From positions 1 to 64,000 of the forward strand of contig CAZASG010000001.1 of the NCBI GenBank assembly GCA_964487745.1: a stretch of 64,000 nt of DNA. The letters are read 5' to 3'. Shown here piece after piece: positions 41,249-49,378 of the stretch. Each line of letters starts with the position of its first letter. Position 1 is the stretch's first letter. The stretch comes from Desulfolinea sp964487745. Lineage in GTDB: Bacteria > Chloroflexota > Anaerolineae > Anaerolineales > Villigracilaceae. Made by a program: the position numbers and the translations under genes. Below the pieces are notes generated by a model that did not search any database, was not told the DNA's origin, and saw only the letters and a list, made by a program, of their open reading frames with translations.

Positions 41249-41749
41249 TTAGTAATCCTTGGGATCGTCCATCTCAGGAACAGAGCGCGTGAAAGTATCC
41301 GGCTCTGTTTTCTGTGGAGTTACACCTTCGGTGGAATTCTTGAGAAGACGGTCCTTATCCGCGATCGCTTCAAAGCGAGTGGCATAGGTGATGTCGTATT
41401 CCTTGCCCAAAACAATTGCTTCAGTCGGACAGGCATCTTCACAATATCCACAGTAAATACAACGCAGGAAGTTGATCTCGTAGGTGCTGGCGTAGCGGTC
41501 ACCAGGAGAATAACGTTCCTCATCGGTGTTTTCCGACGCTTCCACGAAGATCGCGTCTGCAGGGCAGGCTGCCGCACAAAGGGCGCAGCCGATGCACTTT
41601 TCCAAACCATTATCGTAACGCTTCAGTTCATGATGACCGCGATAACGTGGGCGCACTTCGCGCTTCACTTCCGGATACTGGTACGTAACCGGCTTATCGA
41701 TCAGCATCTTGAACGTGGTCTTCAGACCACGTAGCAACTCAACGAGCAT
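41249..41749 (-). CDS. nuoI: NADH-quinone oxidoreductase subunit I
   Basis: A 166-residue peripheral subunit carrying two [4Fe-4S] clusters (N6a, N6b). The ligands are in CIGCALCAAACP (about 55-66) and CIYCGYCEDACP (about 96-107). It passes electrons from NuoG toward NuoB. It overlaps the end of nuoH by 11 nt and has AGGAGG upstream. Confidence 0.97.
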   Translation of the reverse strand: MLVELLRGLKTTFKMLIDKPVTYQYPEVKREVRPRYRGHHELKRYDNGLEKCIGCALCAAACPADAIFVEASENTDEERYSPGDRYASTYEINFLRCIYCGYCEDACPTEAIVLGKEYDITYATRFEAIADKDRLLKNSTEGVTPQKTEPDTFTRSVPEMDDPKDY

Positions 41750-42830
41750 TTGCCTTCCTCCTTAGAGAAAGATTTATGGATTGCACAGCGATAAAACCAG
41801 CCACGATGGAAAGAAGCGGAACCAGCCACATCATCCCCAACAAAATACCGGTTGCTGTAATAAAAACCAAAGCCAGGGAAAGGGGCAATAAGATCTTCCA
41901 GCCAAAAGCCATCAGGCGATCATAGCGCAGACGGGGCCAGGAAGCACGCACCCAGATCATGATACCGAGCAAAATAATGATCTTGGCAAACATGTAGACC
42001 GGTCCAAGCAAGGGAACGGCATCTACAAAAGGACCACGATAACCGCCAAAGAACAGTGTGGCGATGATCGCCGAGATCGAGACCATCTTGGTGTACTCAG
42101 CCATAAAGAAGAGTGCAAACTTCATTCCCGAATATTCAACGTTATAACCGGCAGAAAGTTCCTGCTCCGCCTCGGGCATATCGAAAGGCGCACGGTTTAA
42201 TTCAGCCAAGGTTGCAATGAAAAAGACAATCGCACCGACAGGCTGCAAGATAACAAACCAAAGGTTACGTTGCGCTTCAACGATCCCGCCCATATTCATC
42301 GTATCTGCCAACAAAATGGCACCAACGAAGGCAAGGCCTAAAGCCAACTCATAGCTAACCATCTGCGCAGAAGAACGCAAGCCGCCCAACATGGCGTATT
42401 TATTATTGCTCGACCAACCGCCTAAAACGACGCCGTAAACGGCAATGGATGCCACAGACATAATGTAAAGCACACCCACGTTGATATCTGCGATCACCAA
42501 AGAGATTTCGCGTCCACCGACCATTATAGTGCCACCCCAGGGAACAGTCGCTGTGATCAAGATCGCAGGCACAACAGTCAGGATTGGAGCCAGAACAAAA
42601 ATAGTTTTATACGCCTGCCCCGGTATCACTTCTTCTTTGAAGATCAACTTCACCGCATCCGCAACCGGCTGTAAAAGACCAGCAGGACCAGCACGGTTCG
42701 GTCCCACACGAGACTGAAAGCGTGCCAAGCCGCGTCGTTCATAATAAGTAAGGTAGGCAAAGCTCGTCAAAAGCACAAGGATCAATATCAGTGCCTTGAT
42801 GACCATTTCCCAAAACAAAGCAGAGTCCAT
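41739..42830 (-). CDS. nuoH: NADH-quinone oxidoreductase subunit H
   Basis: A 363-residue membrane subunit with eight to nine helices forming most of the quinone channel. Conserved sequences are FQSRVGPNRAGPAGLLQPVADAVKLIFKE (about 38-66), LNRAPFDMPEAEQELSAGYNVEYSG and RYDRLMAFGWKILLPL. AAGGACG precedes the ATG. Standard length and position. Confidence 0.97.
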   Translation of the reverse strand: MDSALFWEMVIKALILILVLLTSFAYLTYYERRGLARFQSRVGPNRAGPAGLLQPVADAVKLIFKEEVIPGQAYKTIFVLAPILTVVPAILITATVPWGGTIMVGGREISLVIADINVGVLYIMSVASIAVYGVVLGGWSSNNKYAMLGGLRSSAQMVSYELALGLAFVGAILLADTMNMGGIVEAQRNLWFVILQPVGAIVFFIATLAELNRAPFDMPEAEQELSAGYNVEYSGMKFALFFMAEYTKMVSISAIIATLFFGGYRGPFVDAVPLLGPVYMFAKIIILLGIMIWVRASWPRLRYDRLMAFGWKILLPLSLALVFITATGILLGMMWLVPLLSIVAGFIAVQSINLSLRRKANAR

Positions 42831-42842
42831 AAAACGTCCTTT

Positions 42843-44762
42843 TTACGCTTTCGCAGGGAGCATAATGCCAACACCCTGCTCATTCACATAACAAGTACCG
42901 CCGATACTCAGTCTTTCTTCGACGTTCACTTTAGCCAGATCAGCATAACTCAGATCAGAGAAAGCCGCGAAAAGGTCTTCGGCGTCCACATCCAATGTCA
43001 CACCCATCTTCTCGGCGACCTGCGCCGTGATCACATAACCGGGCAATGCTTCACCAGTCGGTTGAACAGCGGAGAAGAAACGCTGGGCACGTCGTTCAGC
43101 GGAGATGAAGGTACCATCCATTTCGGATATACTGCGGGACGCGAGCGCAACGCTCGCCTTTTCACTTGCTTCCGTTGCATAAGCAGTCTGCGCAACAACA
43201 ACATCTGCCGCTTCAACCGCAGCCGTCACCAAAGCCTCTGCCCCAGCAACATAAACTGTCTTGCCCTTCAAAACAGAGAGATCGGCAACTGCTTCGTAGC
43301 CCATTTCCCAGGCGCCCTGTGTATTGGCATCCGCCCAAACACCGATCAGAGTGGTGGGGTTCAGATCAGCACAGGATCTTGCAAGGGCGTCATCACCGCT
43401 GTAAAGCACAACAGAATTTTCAGCTTTGGCGAAAGCCTCTTTTGCAGCCTTTAATCCCTCACCAAAATCACGTACCGCAGTGGTCGCAAAAGCATCCAGG
43501 CGGGTTTCAGATTCGGTCGCCACGATCAAAGTCGCACCGCGATCAGCAGCCTGTTTTGCACGCAGCCAGAAGATCGGGGCTTCAGTATAAAGGTCACTGC
43601 CAATCACCAGAATGGCATCGCCAGCACCTGATTTACCAAAGGTACCGGATTTTGTGGTCAACGCGCCACCGCCGACTTCGCTATAGCAAAGGGCTTTTGC
43701 GCCAACTTCATCCGCAAGGGATTTGATATTGTAGAGCTCTTCATTTGGGAGGGTGCCATCCACGAGATAAACGGCATCACCTTTGGCTGCGCTCAATTTC
43801 TCAGCGGCAGCACCAATGGCTTCTGTCCATTCGTCAGGGCTGGGAGCCAGTAAACGGTTATCTACGTCCAGGTCAGCAAAGCGACCTTTATCGCAGACCC
43901 AGTTTTCGTTCACAGCCTCGTTCTGGCGTGGCATCACACGTTTGACAACCACCTTGCCGCCCCTCTTCACATCGCGGCGGGTATCCAGCATCGTATTACA
44001 GCCAACGGGACATTCTGCACAAACGGATGCAGTAGCTTCCATTTCCCAGGGGCGGGCACCAAAACGGAATTGCGAGGTGGTTAACGCACCCACCGGACAA
44101 ATATCAGTGGTATTGCCAGAGAAAACGGAATCAAACCCGGGGTCTGAGGTCGTAATGATCTCAGAGTGGGCGCCACGATGATCGAAATCCAATACGGCTT
44201 CGCCAGCCACCTCGCTCTGGAAGCGGACACAGCGTGCACAGGCAATACAGCGTTCGCGATCCAACCAGATCAGATCACTCAAGGCAACGTTCTTGTTGGC
44301 GTGGCGTTTTTCGTCAAAGCGATATCGGCTATCGGCGCTGCCATGTGCGAGGGTTAGATCCTGCAACAGACATTCACCACCTTTATCGCAGATCGGGCAG
44401 TCCAGCGGATGAGAGGTAAGCTGGAATTCGAGCATATCGTTCTGCCCCTGAACTGCTTTTTCGCTCTTGGTCTCAACCATCATGCCTTCAGAAACCAGAT
44501 TGGTGCAGGATGTTTCAAGTTTCCAGCCCCAGTTGATTTTCGGTTTACCATCTTCCATAACCGGTTCGCCGGTGGCGCGATCAAAAGCAGGCCGACCGAT
44601 CTCGACCAAACACTGGCGGCACATGCCGACCGGTTCCATTTTGGGATGGTAGCAGAAGACAGGGATGTCGATCCCGGCTTTTTTAGCGGCATCCACCACC
44701 AAAGTACCAGCGGGAACGGTCACTTCTTTTCCATCAATCGTAAGAGTAACTTCTTTGGTCAT
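42843..44762 (-). CDS. nuoG: NADH-quinone oxidoreductase subunit G
   Basis: A 639-residue iron-sulfur subunit. The [2Fe-2S] site uses Cys in IPVFCYHPKMEPVGMCRQC and a later Cys; HPLDCPICDKGGEC is the His/Cys-ligated N5 site; CIACARC with a later CPVGAL forms N4. A further CAECPVGC with a distant CDKGRF Cys (CxxCxxxCx34C) matches the N7-type extra cluster site of E. coli and Thermus NuoG. The C-terminal molybdopterin-like domain (about 280-600) is present but shorter than in E. coli. Confidence 0.95.
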   Translation of the reverse strand: MTKEVTLTIDGKEVTVPAGTLVVDAAKKAGIDIPVFCYHPKMEPVGMCRQCLVEIGRPAFDRATGEPVMEDGKPKINWGWKLETSCTNLVSEGMMVETKSEKAVQGQNDMLEFQLTSHPLDCPICDKGGECLLQDLTLAHGSADSRYRFDEKRHANKNVALSDLIWLDRERCIACARCVRFQSEVAGEAVLDFDHRGAHSEIITTSDPGFDSVFSGNTTDICPVGALTTSQFRFGARPWEMEATASVCAECPVGCNTMLDTRRDVKRGGKVVVKRVMPRQNEAVNENWVCDKGRFADLDVDNRLLAPSPDEWTEAIGAAAEKLSAAKGDAVYLVDGTLPNEELYNIKSLADEVGAKALCYSEVGGGALTTKSGTFGKSGAGDAILVIGSDLYTEAPIFWLRAKQAADRGATLIVATESETRLDAFATTAVRDFGEGLKAAKEAFAKAENSVVLYSGDDALARSCADLNPTTLIGVWADANTQGAWEMGYEAVADLSVLKGKTVYVAGAEALVTAAVEAADVVVAQTAYATEASEKASVALASRSISEMDGTFISAERRAQRFFSAVQPTGEALPGYVITAQVAEKMGVTLDVDAEDLFAAFSDLSYADLAKVNVEERLSIGGTCYVNEQGVGIMLPAKA

Positions 44763-44784
44763 AAAAAATACCTATTCGTTACGG

Positions 44785-46017
44785 TTATTTCTTGAAATCT
44801 TCAGCGAAACGCTCAATGGAGGTCACTACAGCCATCGTCGAGAATTCGCCGAGAGCACAGAGGGTTTTACCCTGAACCTGTTTGGCAACATCCTTGAGCA
44901 GTGCTACATCTTCTTCGGTGCCTTCACCAGCGTTGATACGCTTGGTCAGCTTCTTCATCCAGTAGGTACCTTCGCGGCAGGGAGTACATTTGCCGCAGGA
45001 TTCATGAGCAAAGAAGTCCATCGTCTTGGTGATAAGCCAATCGAGGCTGACCGAGTCATCCACGACAATAACGGAGGCAGAACCAAGGTCGCCACCTACT
45101 TCGCGAACATCCTCGTAAGTCATTGGCGTATCAAGCGCTTTGTCATCAGCCACAACCATCGAGGAAGAAGCGCCAGCAGGCATGATCGCCTTAATTGATT
45201 TTCCATCCGGGATACCGCCGCCATGTTCAAAGATCAACTCGCGGAAAGTGCTGCCCAACGGAAGCTCATAGTTGCCAGGCTTGTTGACATTCCCTGAAAG
45301 GGAGAATATTTTTGTGCCCGGGCTTTTCTCGGTGCCGAATTTGCGGTAGCCATCAGCGCCGTTCTTAATGATGTAGGGCACACTGGTCAAAGTCTCGACG
45401 TTGTTAACAACGGTCGGCTTGTTATATAAACCTTGCGAAGGCGGGAATGGTGGACGTACACGCGGCTGTCCACGTTTGCCTTCCATAGATTCAAGCAGCG
45501 CCGTCTCTTCGCCACAGATATACGCCCCTGCCCCCAAGTGGGTATAGATCTTCAACGAATAGTCGGTGCCTTGAATTTTCTCTCCGAGGAAACCGGCTTT
45601 TTCCATCTCTTCGATTTTTTCATCGAGGGAATGAGCAATTTCCCAGAATTCGCCACGCAGATAAATATAGGCTGCATTCGCGCCAACAGCGTAGGAAGCA
45701 ATGGCGATCCCTTCAAGGAATTGGAAAGGATTGCCTTCCATGATCTCACGATCTTTGAAGGTACCCGGCTCAGATTCATCGGCATTGGCGACCACATAAT
45801 GGGGCCAATTATTATTGTCCATGAAGGACCATTTCACACCAGCGGGGAAACCTGCCCCGCCACGACCGCGCAAGCCAGCTTCTTTGACTTCGTTGGTCAC
45901 AGCAGATGTTTCCATTTTGAGGGCTTTCTTGAAGCCTTCAAAACCATCTTCTTTCATGAAGACGTCGATCTGATTGAGATCTAGAATGTCACGATGGCGG
46001 AGAAGCATATAGAACAT
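44785..46017 (-). CDS. nuoF: NADH-quinone oxidoreductase subunit F
   Basis: A 410-residue subunit where NADH is oxidised. The NADH/FMN site shows GLRGRGGAGFPAGVKW (about 48-63) and YIYLRGEF; the [4Fe-4S] N3 ligands are in ESCGKCTPCREGT (about 340-352) with a fourth Cys in CALGEF. GGAGG precedes ATG 46017, which overlaps the nuoE stop. It transfers electrons to NuoE/NuoG. Confidence 0.97.
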   Translation of the reverse strand: MFYMLLRHRDILDLNQIDVFMKEDGFEGFKKALKMETSAVTNEVKEAGLRGRGGAGFPAGVKWSFMDNNNWPHYVVANADESEPGTFKDREIMEGNPFQFLEGIAIASYAVGANAAYIYLRGEFWEIAHSLDEKIEEMEKAGFLGEKIQGTDYSLKIYTHLGAGAYICGEETALLESMEGKRGQPRVRPPFPPSQGLYNKPTVVNNVETLTSVPYIIKNGADGYRKFGTEKSPGTKIFSLSGNVNKPGNYELPLGSTFRELIFEHGGGIPDGKSIKAIMPAGASSSMVVADDKALDTPMTYEDVREVGGDLGSASVIVVDDSVSLDWLITKTMDFFAHESCGKCTPCREGTYWMKKLTKRINAGEGTEEDVALLKDVAKQVQGKTLCALGEFSTMAVVTSIERFAEDFKK

Positions 46018-46514
46018 TATTTTGCCTCCTTGCGCAACGTCTCGATCAATTCCAGGGTGGTATCAACCGTCATTAGCTCGTGATACTTGATCCCCTCACT
46101 ACTTTGTACCTGGAACATGGGAGCTTTGTCGCAAGCTGCCAGACATTTCACTTCTTCGAGGGTCACCAGACCATCGGCAGTGGTTTCGCCTGGCTTCACA
46201 CCCAATTTTTCAGAAAGTTCAGCGAGGTACTGGTCGGCGCCACGCAAGGCACAGCCAATGTCGGTACAAACCTGAAGGCGATACTGCCCAGCCTTCTCGT
46301 CGTGGAACAAGGTATAAAAGCCAACGATCGCCGTAATTTCGGTGGTGGTCATATCGAGCAAATTGGCAATATCGGCTTTGTCGGCTTTGGTCACATAACC
46401 TTCTTCGCGCATTGCCATATAAAGCAACGCCATCACAGCCGAGCGCTTCTGTTCCGGCGGGTATTTTGCCAGAATCTTTTCAACTTCTTGTGGATATTTT
46501 TCTACTAGGCTCAT
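46017..46514 (-). CDS. nuoE: NADH-quinone oxidoreductase subunit E
   Basis: A 165-residue thioredoxin-fold subunit with the [2Fe-2S] cluster N1a. Ligands lie in CTDIGC (about 82-87) and CLAAC (about 123-127). It starts inside the nuoD stop (ATGA overlap). Confidence 0.96.
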   Translation of the reverse strand: MSLVEKYPQEVEKILAKYPPEQKRSAVMALLYMAMREEGYVTKADKADIANLLDMTTTEITAIVGFYTLFHDEKAGQYRLQVCTDIGCALRGADQYLAELSEKLGVKPGETTADGLVTLEEVKCLAACDKAPMFQVQSSEGIKYHELMTVDTTLELIETLRKEAK

Positions 46515-47749
46515 CGATCCACATCTCCCAAAACAATATCAATACTGCCGATGATGGCAACCAGATCAGCGATCATATGTTGTTTAGCTAGTTGAGATAG
46601 AACTTCCAAATTATTGTAGGAAGGTGTGCGCCAGTGAACACGATAGGGTTTCGGGCCACCATCACTTTCAAGGAAGACACCCAACTCTCCACGCGGAGAT
46701 TCAACCGCAGCGTAGACACTGCCCTTCGGCACATCGAAACCATCAGTCCACAACTTGAAGTGATGGATAAGAGCTTCCATGCTGGTCCCGATCTCAGAGC
46801 GCGGGGGCGGAACGATCTTGCGATCATTCGAGCGTACGGGACCCATTGGAAGGCTATCCATTGCCTGCTGGATGATCTTCAACGATTCACGCATCTCTTG
46901 AATGCGAACCAGGTACCGAGCGTAGACATCACCTTCAGTAGCGGTGGGAACAATGAAATCGTACTGCTCGTAACCGCTATAAGGTCGTTTCTTGCGCAAG
47001 TCCCAATCGGAGCCAGAGCCACGCAGCGAAGCGCCTGACATACCCCATTGGATCGCTTCTTCAGCAGTTATTTTGCCAATGCCAAGGGTACGATCAAGGA
47101 AGATGGGGTTCTTTGTGAGCAGGTCTTCATATTCGTCGATACGTTTGGGGAAAGTATCCAAAATATTGCGAACAGCATCATCAAACTCAACGGGTACATC
47201 GCGCCAAAGACCACCGGGGCGAATGTAAGTGGTCATCATCCGTTGACCGGAAACCAACTCGAGGACATCGAGGATGATCTCTCGTTCGCGGAACGCGTAA
47301 AGAAATACTGACATCGCGGCAACATCTAGTGAAGAGGTACCAAGCCAAACCAGGTGCGAAGCGAGACGCTGTAACTCAGCGAGGATCACACGCAGGGCTT
47401 GGGCACGGGGCGGGATGTCGATATCCAGCATTTTCTCCACTGCCAAACAATAAACAAGATTGTTGCCAACGGTATTCAGGTAATCAAGGCGATCTGTCAT
47501 AACCTCTGCTTTGAGGTAGGTCTTCGCCTCCATATTTTTCTCGATGCCGGTATGCAAGAAACCAACATCGGGAATGCAGGAGATGACTGTTTCGCCATCC
47601 AATTCAAGCAAAAGGCGCAAGACACCGTGCGTGCTAGGGTGTTGAGGTCCCATGTTAAGGAGAACTGTTTCACCATCCAGTGCACGCTGTGAGACGAGGT
47701 GTTTGACCTGATCAAGGGTCATTTCAGGGAGGGCATAAGGTGTAGGCAT
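46511..47749 (-). CDS. nuoD: NADH-quinone oxidoreductase subunit D
   Basis: A 412-residue subunit related to the large subunit of NiFe hydrogenases and forming the quinone head-group site. Recognisable blocks are NMGPQHPSTHGVLRLLLELDGE (about 32-53), GFLHTGIEKNMEAKTY and DYLNTVGNN; the C-terminus ends with GDVDR as in the family. It is separate from nuoC, not fused. Confidence 0.97.
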   Translation of the reverse strand: MPTPYALPEMTLDQVKHLVSQRALDGETVLLNMGPQHPSTHGVLRLLLELDGETVISCIPDVGFLHTGIEKNMEAKTYLKAEVMTDRLDYLNTVGNNLVYCLAVEKMLDIDIPPRAQALRVILAELQRLASHLVWLGTSSLDVAAMSVFLYAFREREIILDVLELVSGQRMMTTYIRPGGLWRDVPVEFDDAVRNILDTFPKRIDEYEDLLTKNPIFLDRTLGIGKITAEEAIQWGMSGASLRGSGSDWDLRKKRPYSGYEQYDFIVPTATEGDVYARYLVRIQEMRESLKIIQQAMDSLPMGPVRSNDRKIVPPPRSEIGTSMEALIHHFKLWTDGFDVPKGSVYAAVESPRGELGVFLESDGGPKPYRVHWRTPSYNNLEVLSQLAKQHMIADLVAIIGSIDIVLGDVDR

Positions 47750-47752
47750 AAA

Positions 47753-48265
47753 TTAAATCTCCCCGTGTGGTTTGCTAAGATCAATTTCATCGAAGTTGAA
47801 GGTAAATTGCGGCTCTTCATAACCCAGAGGATAGTCTTTCCGCAAGGGATGCCCATCCCAATCATCAGGCATGAGAATGCGACGCATATCGGGATGTCCT
47901 TCAAACTTGATCCCAAACATATCCCAAGCTTCGCGTTCGCGCCAATTGGCGTTTTTATAAACTTCGGTCAATGTGGGCGCTACAGGGCTATCGTCTGCCA
48001 AAGGAACCCGCAAGCTAAGCTGAAGGTTCTTGCTCAGGGATCTGAGCACATATACAAGATTGTAGCGTGGTGATTCTTCAGGGAAGTAATCAACAGCCGT
48101 TATCGTGGAAAGGAAATCGAAATCGAAATCATAGCGCAATTTCAGGCTGGCAGCCACAAGATTTTCTCCAGAGATAGTCACTTCCATTTCTCCGAAGGCT
48201 TCTTTGGCTTCCCCGCCAAAATCCTTTTCCAGAACTTGAACGATCGGTTGGAGTTCTTTATCCAT
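47753..48265 (-). CDS. nuoC: NADH-quinone oxidoreductase subunit C
   Basis: A 170-residue peripheral subunit. The conserved signature is NANWREREAWDMFGIKFEGHPDMRRILMPDDWDGHPLRKDYPL (about residues 109-151), where NuoC packs on NuoD. It lies between nuoB and nuoD with 3-13 nt gaps. Confidence 0.96.
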   Translation of the reverse strand: MDKELQPIVQVLEKDFGGEAKEAFGEMEVTISGENLVAASLKLRYDFDFDFLSTITAVDYFPEESPRYNLVYVLRSLSKNLQLSLRVPLADDSPVAPTLTEVYKNANWREREAWDMFGIKFEGHPDMRRILMPDDWDGHPLRKDYPLGYEEPQFTFNFDEIDLSKPHGEI

Positions 48266-48278
48266 AAGTGATTCGTCC

Positions 48279-48776
48279 CTATTCAGCGTCTTTAAATAAT
48301 ACGTCTTCGATCTTGAGCTTCTCCACTTTTTCGTGGAGAGCCATCACACCGCCGATCAACGCTTCAGGGCGCGGGGGGCAGCCGGAAACGTAAATATCAA
48401 CGGGAACGATCTCATCAACACCTTGTACGACAGCATAATTATTGAAAACGCCACCGCATGAGGCACAATCGCCCATGGCGATCACCCATTTGGGCTCAGC
48501 CATCTGGTCATAAAGATGTCGCAAAACGGGGGCCATCTTGCGGCTCACGCGTCCTGCGACGATCATCAAATCCGACTGGCGCGGGCTGGGGCGCATCAGC
48601 TCCATCCCGAAACGACTCATATCATAGTCTGCGGCCTGGGCAGCCATCATTTCGATGGCGCAACAAGCCAAACCAAAAAGCATGGGCCACATTGCTCGTG
48701 TGCGTCCCCACCCGACAGCACTTTCAAGTGTAGTGGTCACCACGCCCATATTGGCAAGTTTTTCTTCTACTCCCAT
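48279..48776 (-). CDS. nuoB: NADH-quinone oxidoreductase subunit B
   Basis: A 165-residue subunit with the terminal cluster N2, which hands electrons to quinone. Cys ligands are the tandem pair in GLACCAIEM (about 35-43), MGDCASCGG (about 100-108) and GCPPRPEAL (about 132-140). It overlaps the end of nuoA by 10 nt. Confidence 0.97.
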   Translation of the reverse strand: MGVEEKLANMGVVTTTLESAVGWGRTRAMWPMLFGLACCAIEMMAAQAADYDMSRFGMELMRPSPRQSDLMIVAGRVSRKMAPVLRHLYDQMAEPKWVIAMGDCASCGGVFNNYAVVQGVDEIVPVDIYVSGCPPRPEALIGGVMALHEKVEKLKIEDVLFKDAE

Positions 48777-49138
48777 TCAAAGGCTCCTTTCTTCCATGCA
48801 TAGACATAGCCAATGAGCAAGATAGCAATGAAAACCAACATCTCGACAAAAATAAAAGTTCCCTTCCCCATCTCTATATAATTACGGAAGGAAACTGCCC
48901 ATGGCAAGAAGAAGATCACTTCAATGTCAAAAAGGATGAATAAAACGGCAATAAGATAGAAGCGCACCGGCATTCGGCGAGTGCCTTTTCCGATGGGCAC
49001 CATCCCCGACTCATAGGGCATCGACTTTCTTTTGGTCTCTCGTTTTGGACCAAAAAGCGCCCCCAGTGAAATTGCGATAACCGCTACAGCCGTCGTAAGA
49101 ACAAGCAAAATCGCTATGGCAACATATTGAAATAGCAT
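48767..49138 (-). CDS. nuoA: NADH-quinone oxidoreductase subunit A
   Basis: A 123-residue three-helix membrane subunit and first gene of the operon. The conserved loop YESGMVPIGKGTRRMPVRFYLIAVLFILFDIEVIFFLPWA (about 42-81) carries the acidic residues near the quinone site. AGAGGAAC precedes the ATG. Confidence 0.96.
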   Translation of the reverse strand: MLFQYVAIAILLVLTTAVAVIAISLGALFGPKRETKRKSMPYESGMVPIGKGTRRMPVRFYLIAVLFILFDIEVIFFLPWAVSFRNYIEMGKGTFIFVEMLVFIAILLIGYVYAWKKGAFEWE

Positions 49139-49206
49139 TTAGTTCCTCTGGATATGAAACATGGGTATGTAACAGGTTGTGATACAAAGCACTAGTATAT
49201 CACAAA

Positions 49207-49235
49207 TATAAAACAATATATACTCTTTTTATCAA
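49207..49235 (-). promoter_or_regulatory. Candidate nuo operon promoter
   Basis: On the reverse strand TTGATA (49230-49235), a 17-nt spacer and TTTATA (49207-49212), about 70 nt upstream of nuoA. A second -10-like TATACT is at 49194-49199. The region 49139-49378 is very AT-rich and holds promoters for both divergent units. It also has a CCCTTA/TAAGGG hairpin (49321-49340) on the kinase side, but no gene. Confidence 0.45.
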
Positions 49236-49378
49236 CGTTTTAAAATAAAAAAAAACACTAAAAAATGCCGCGTCTACATTAACAAGGAATGAACGGATCG
49301 CACGCATCTTTAGCTTGCTTCCCTTAAATAAAAATAAGGGGCTAAAATAATATTATCCGTTAACTACCAGGTGAAACC

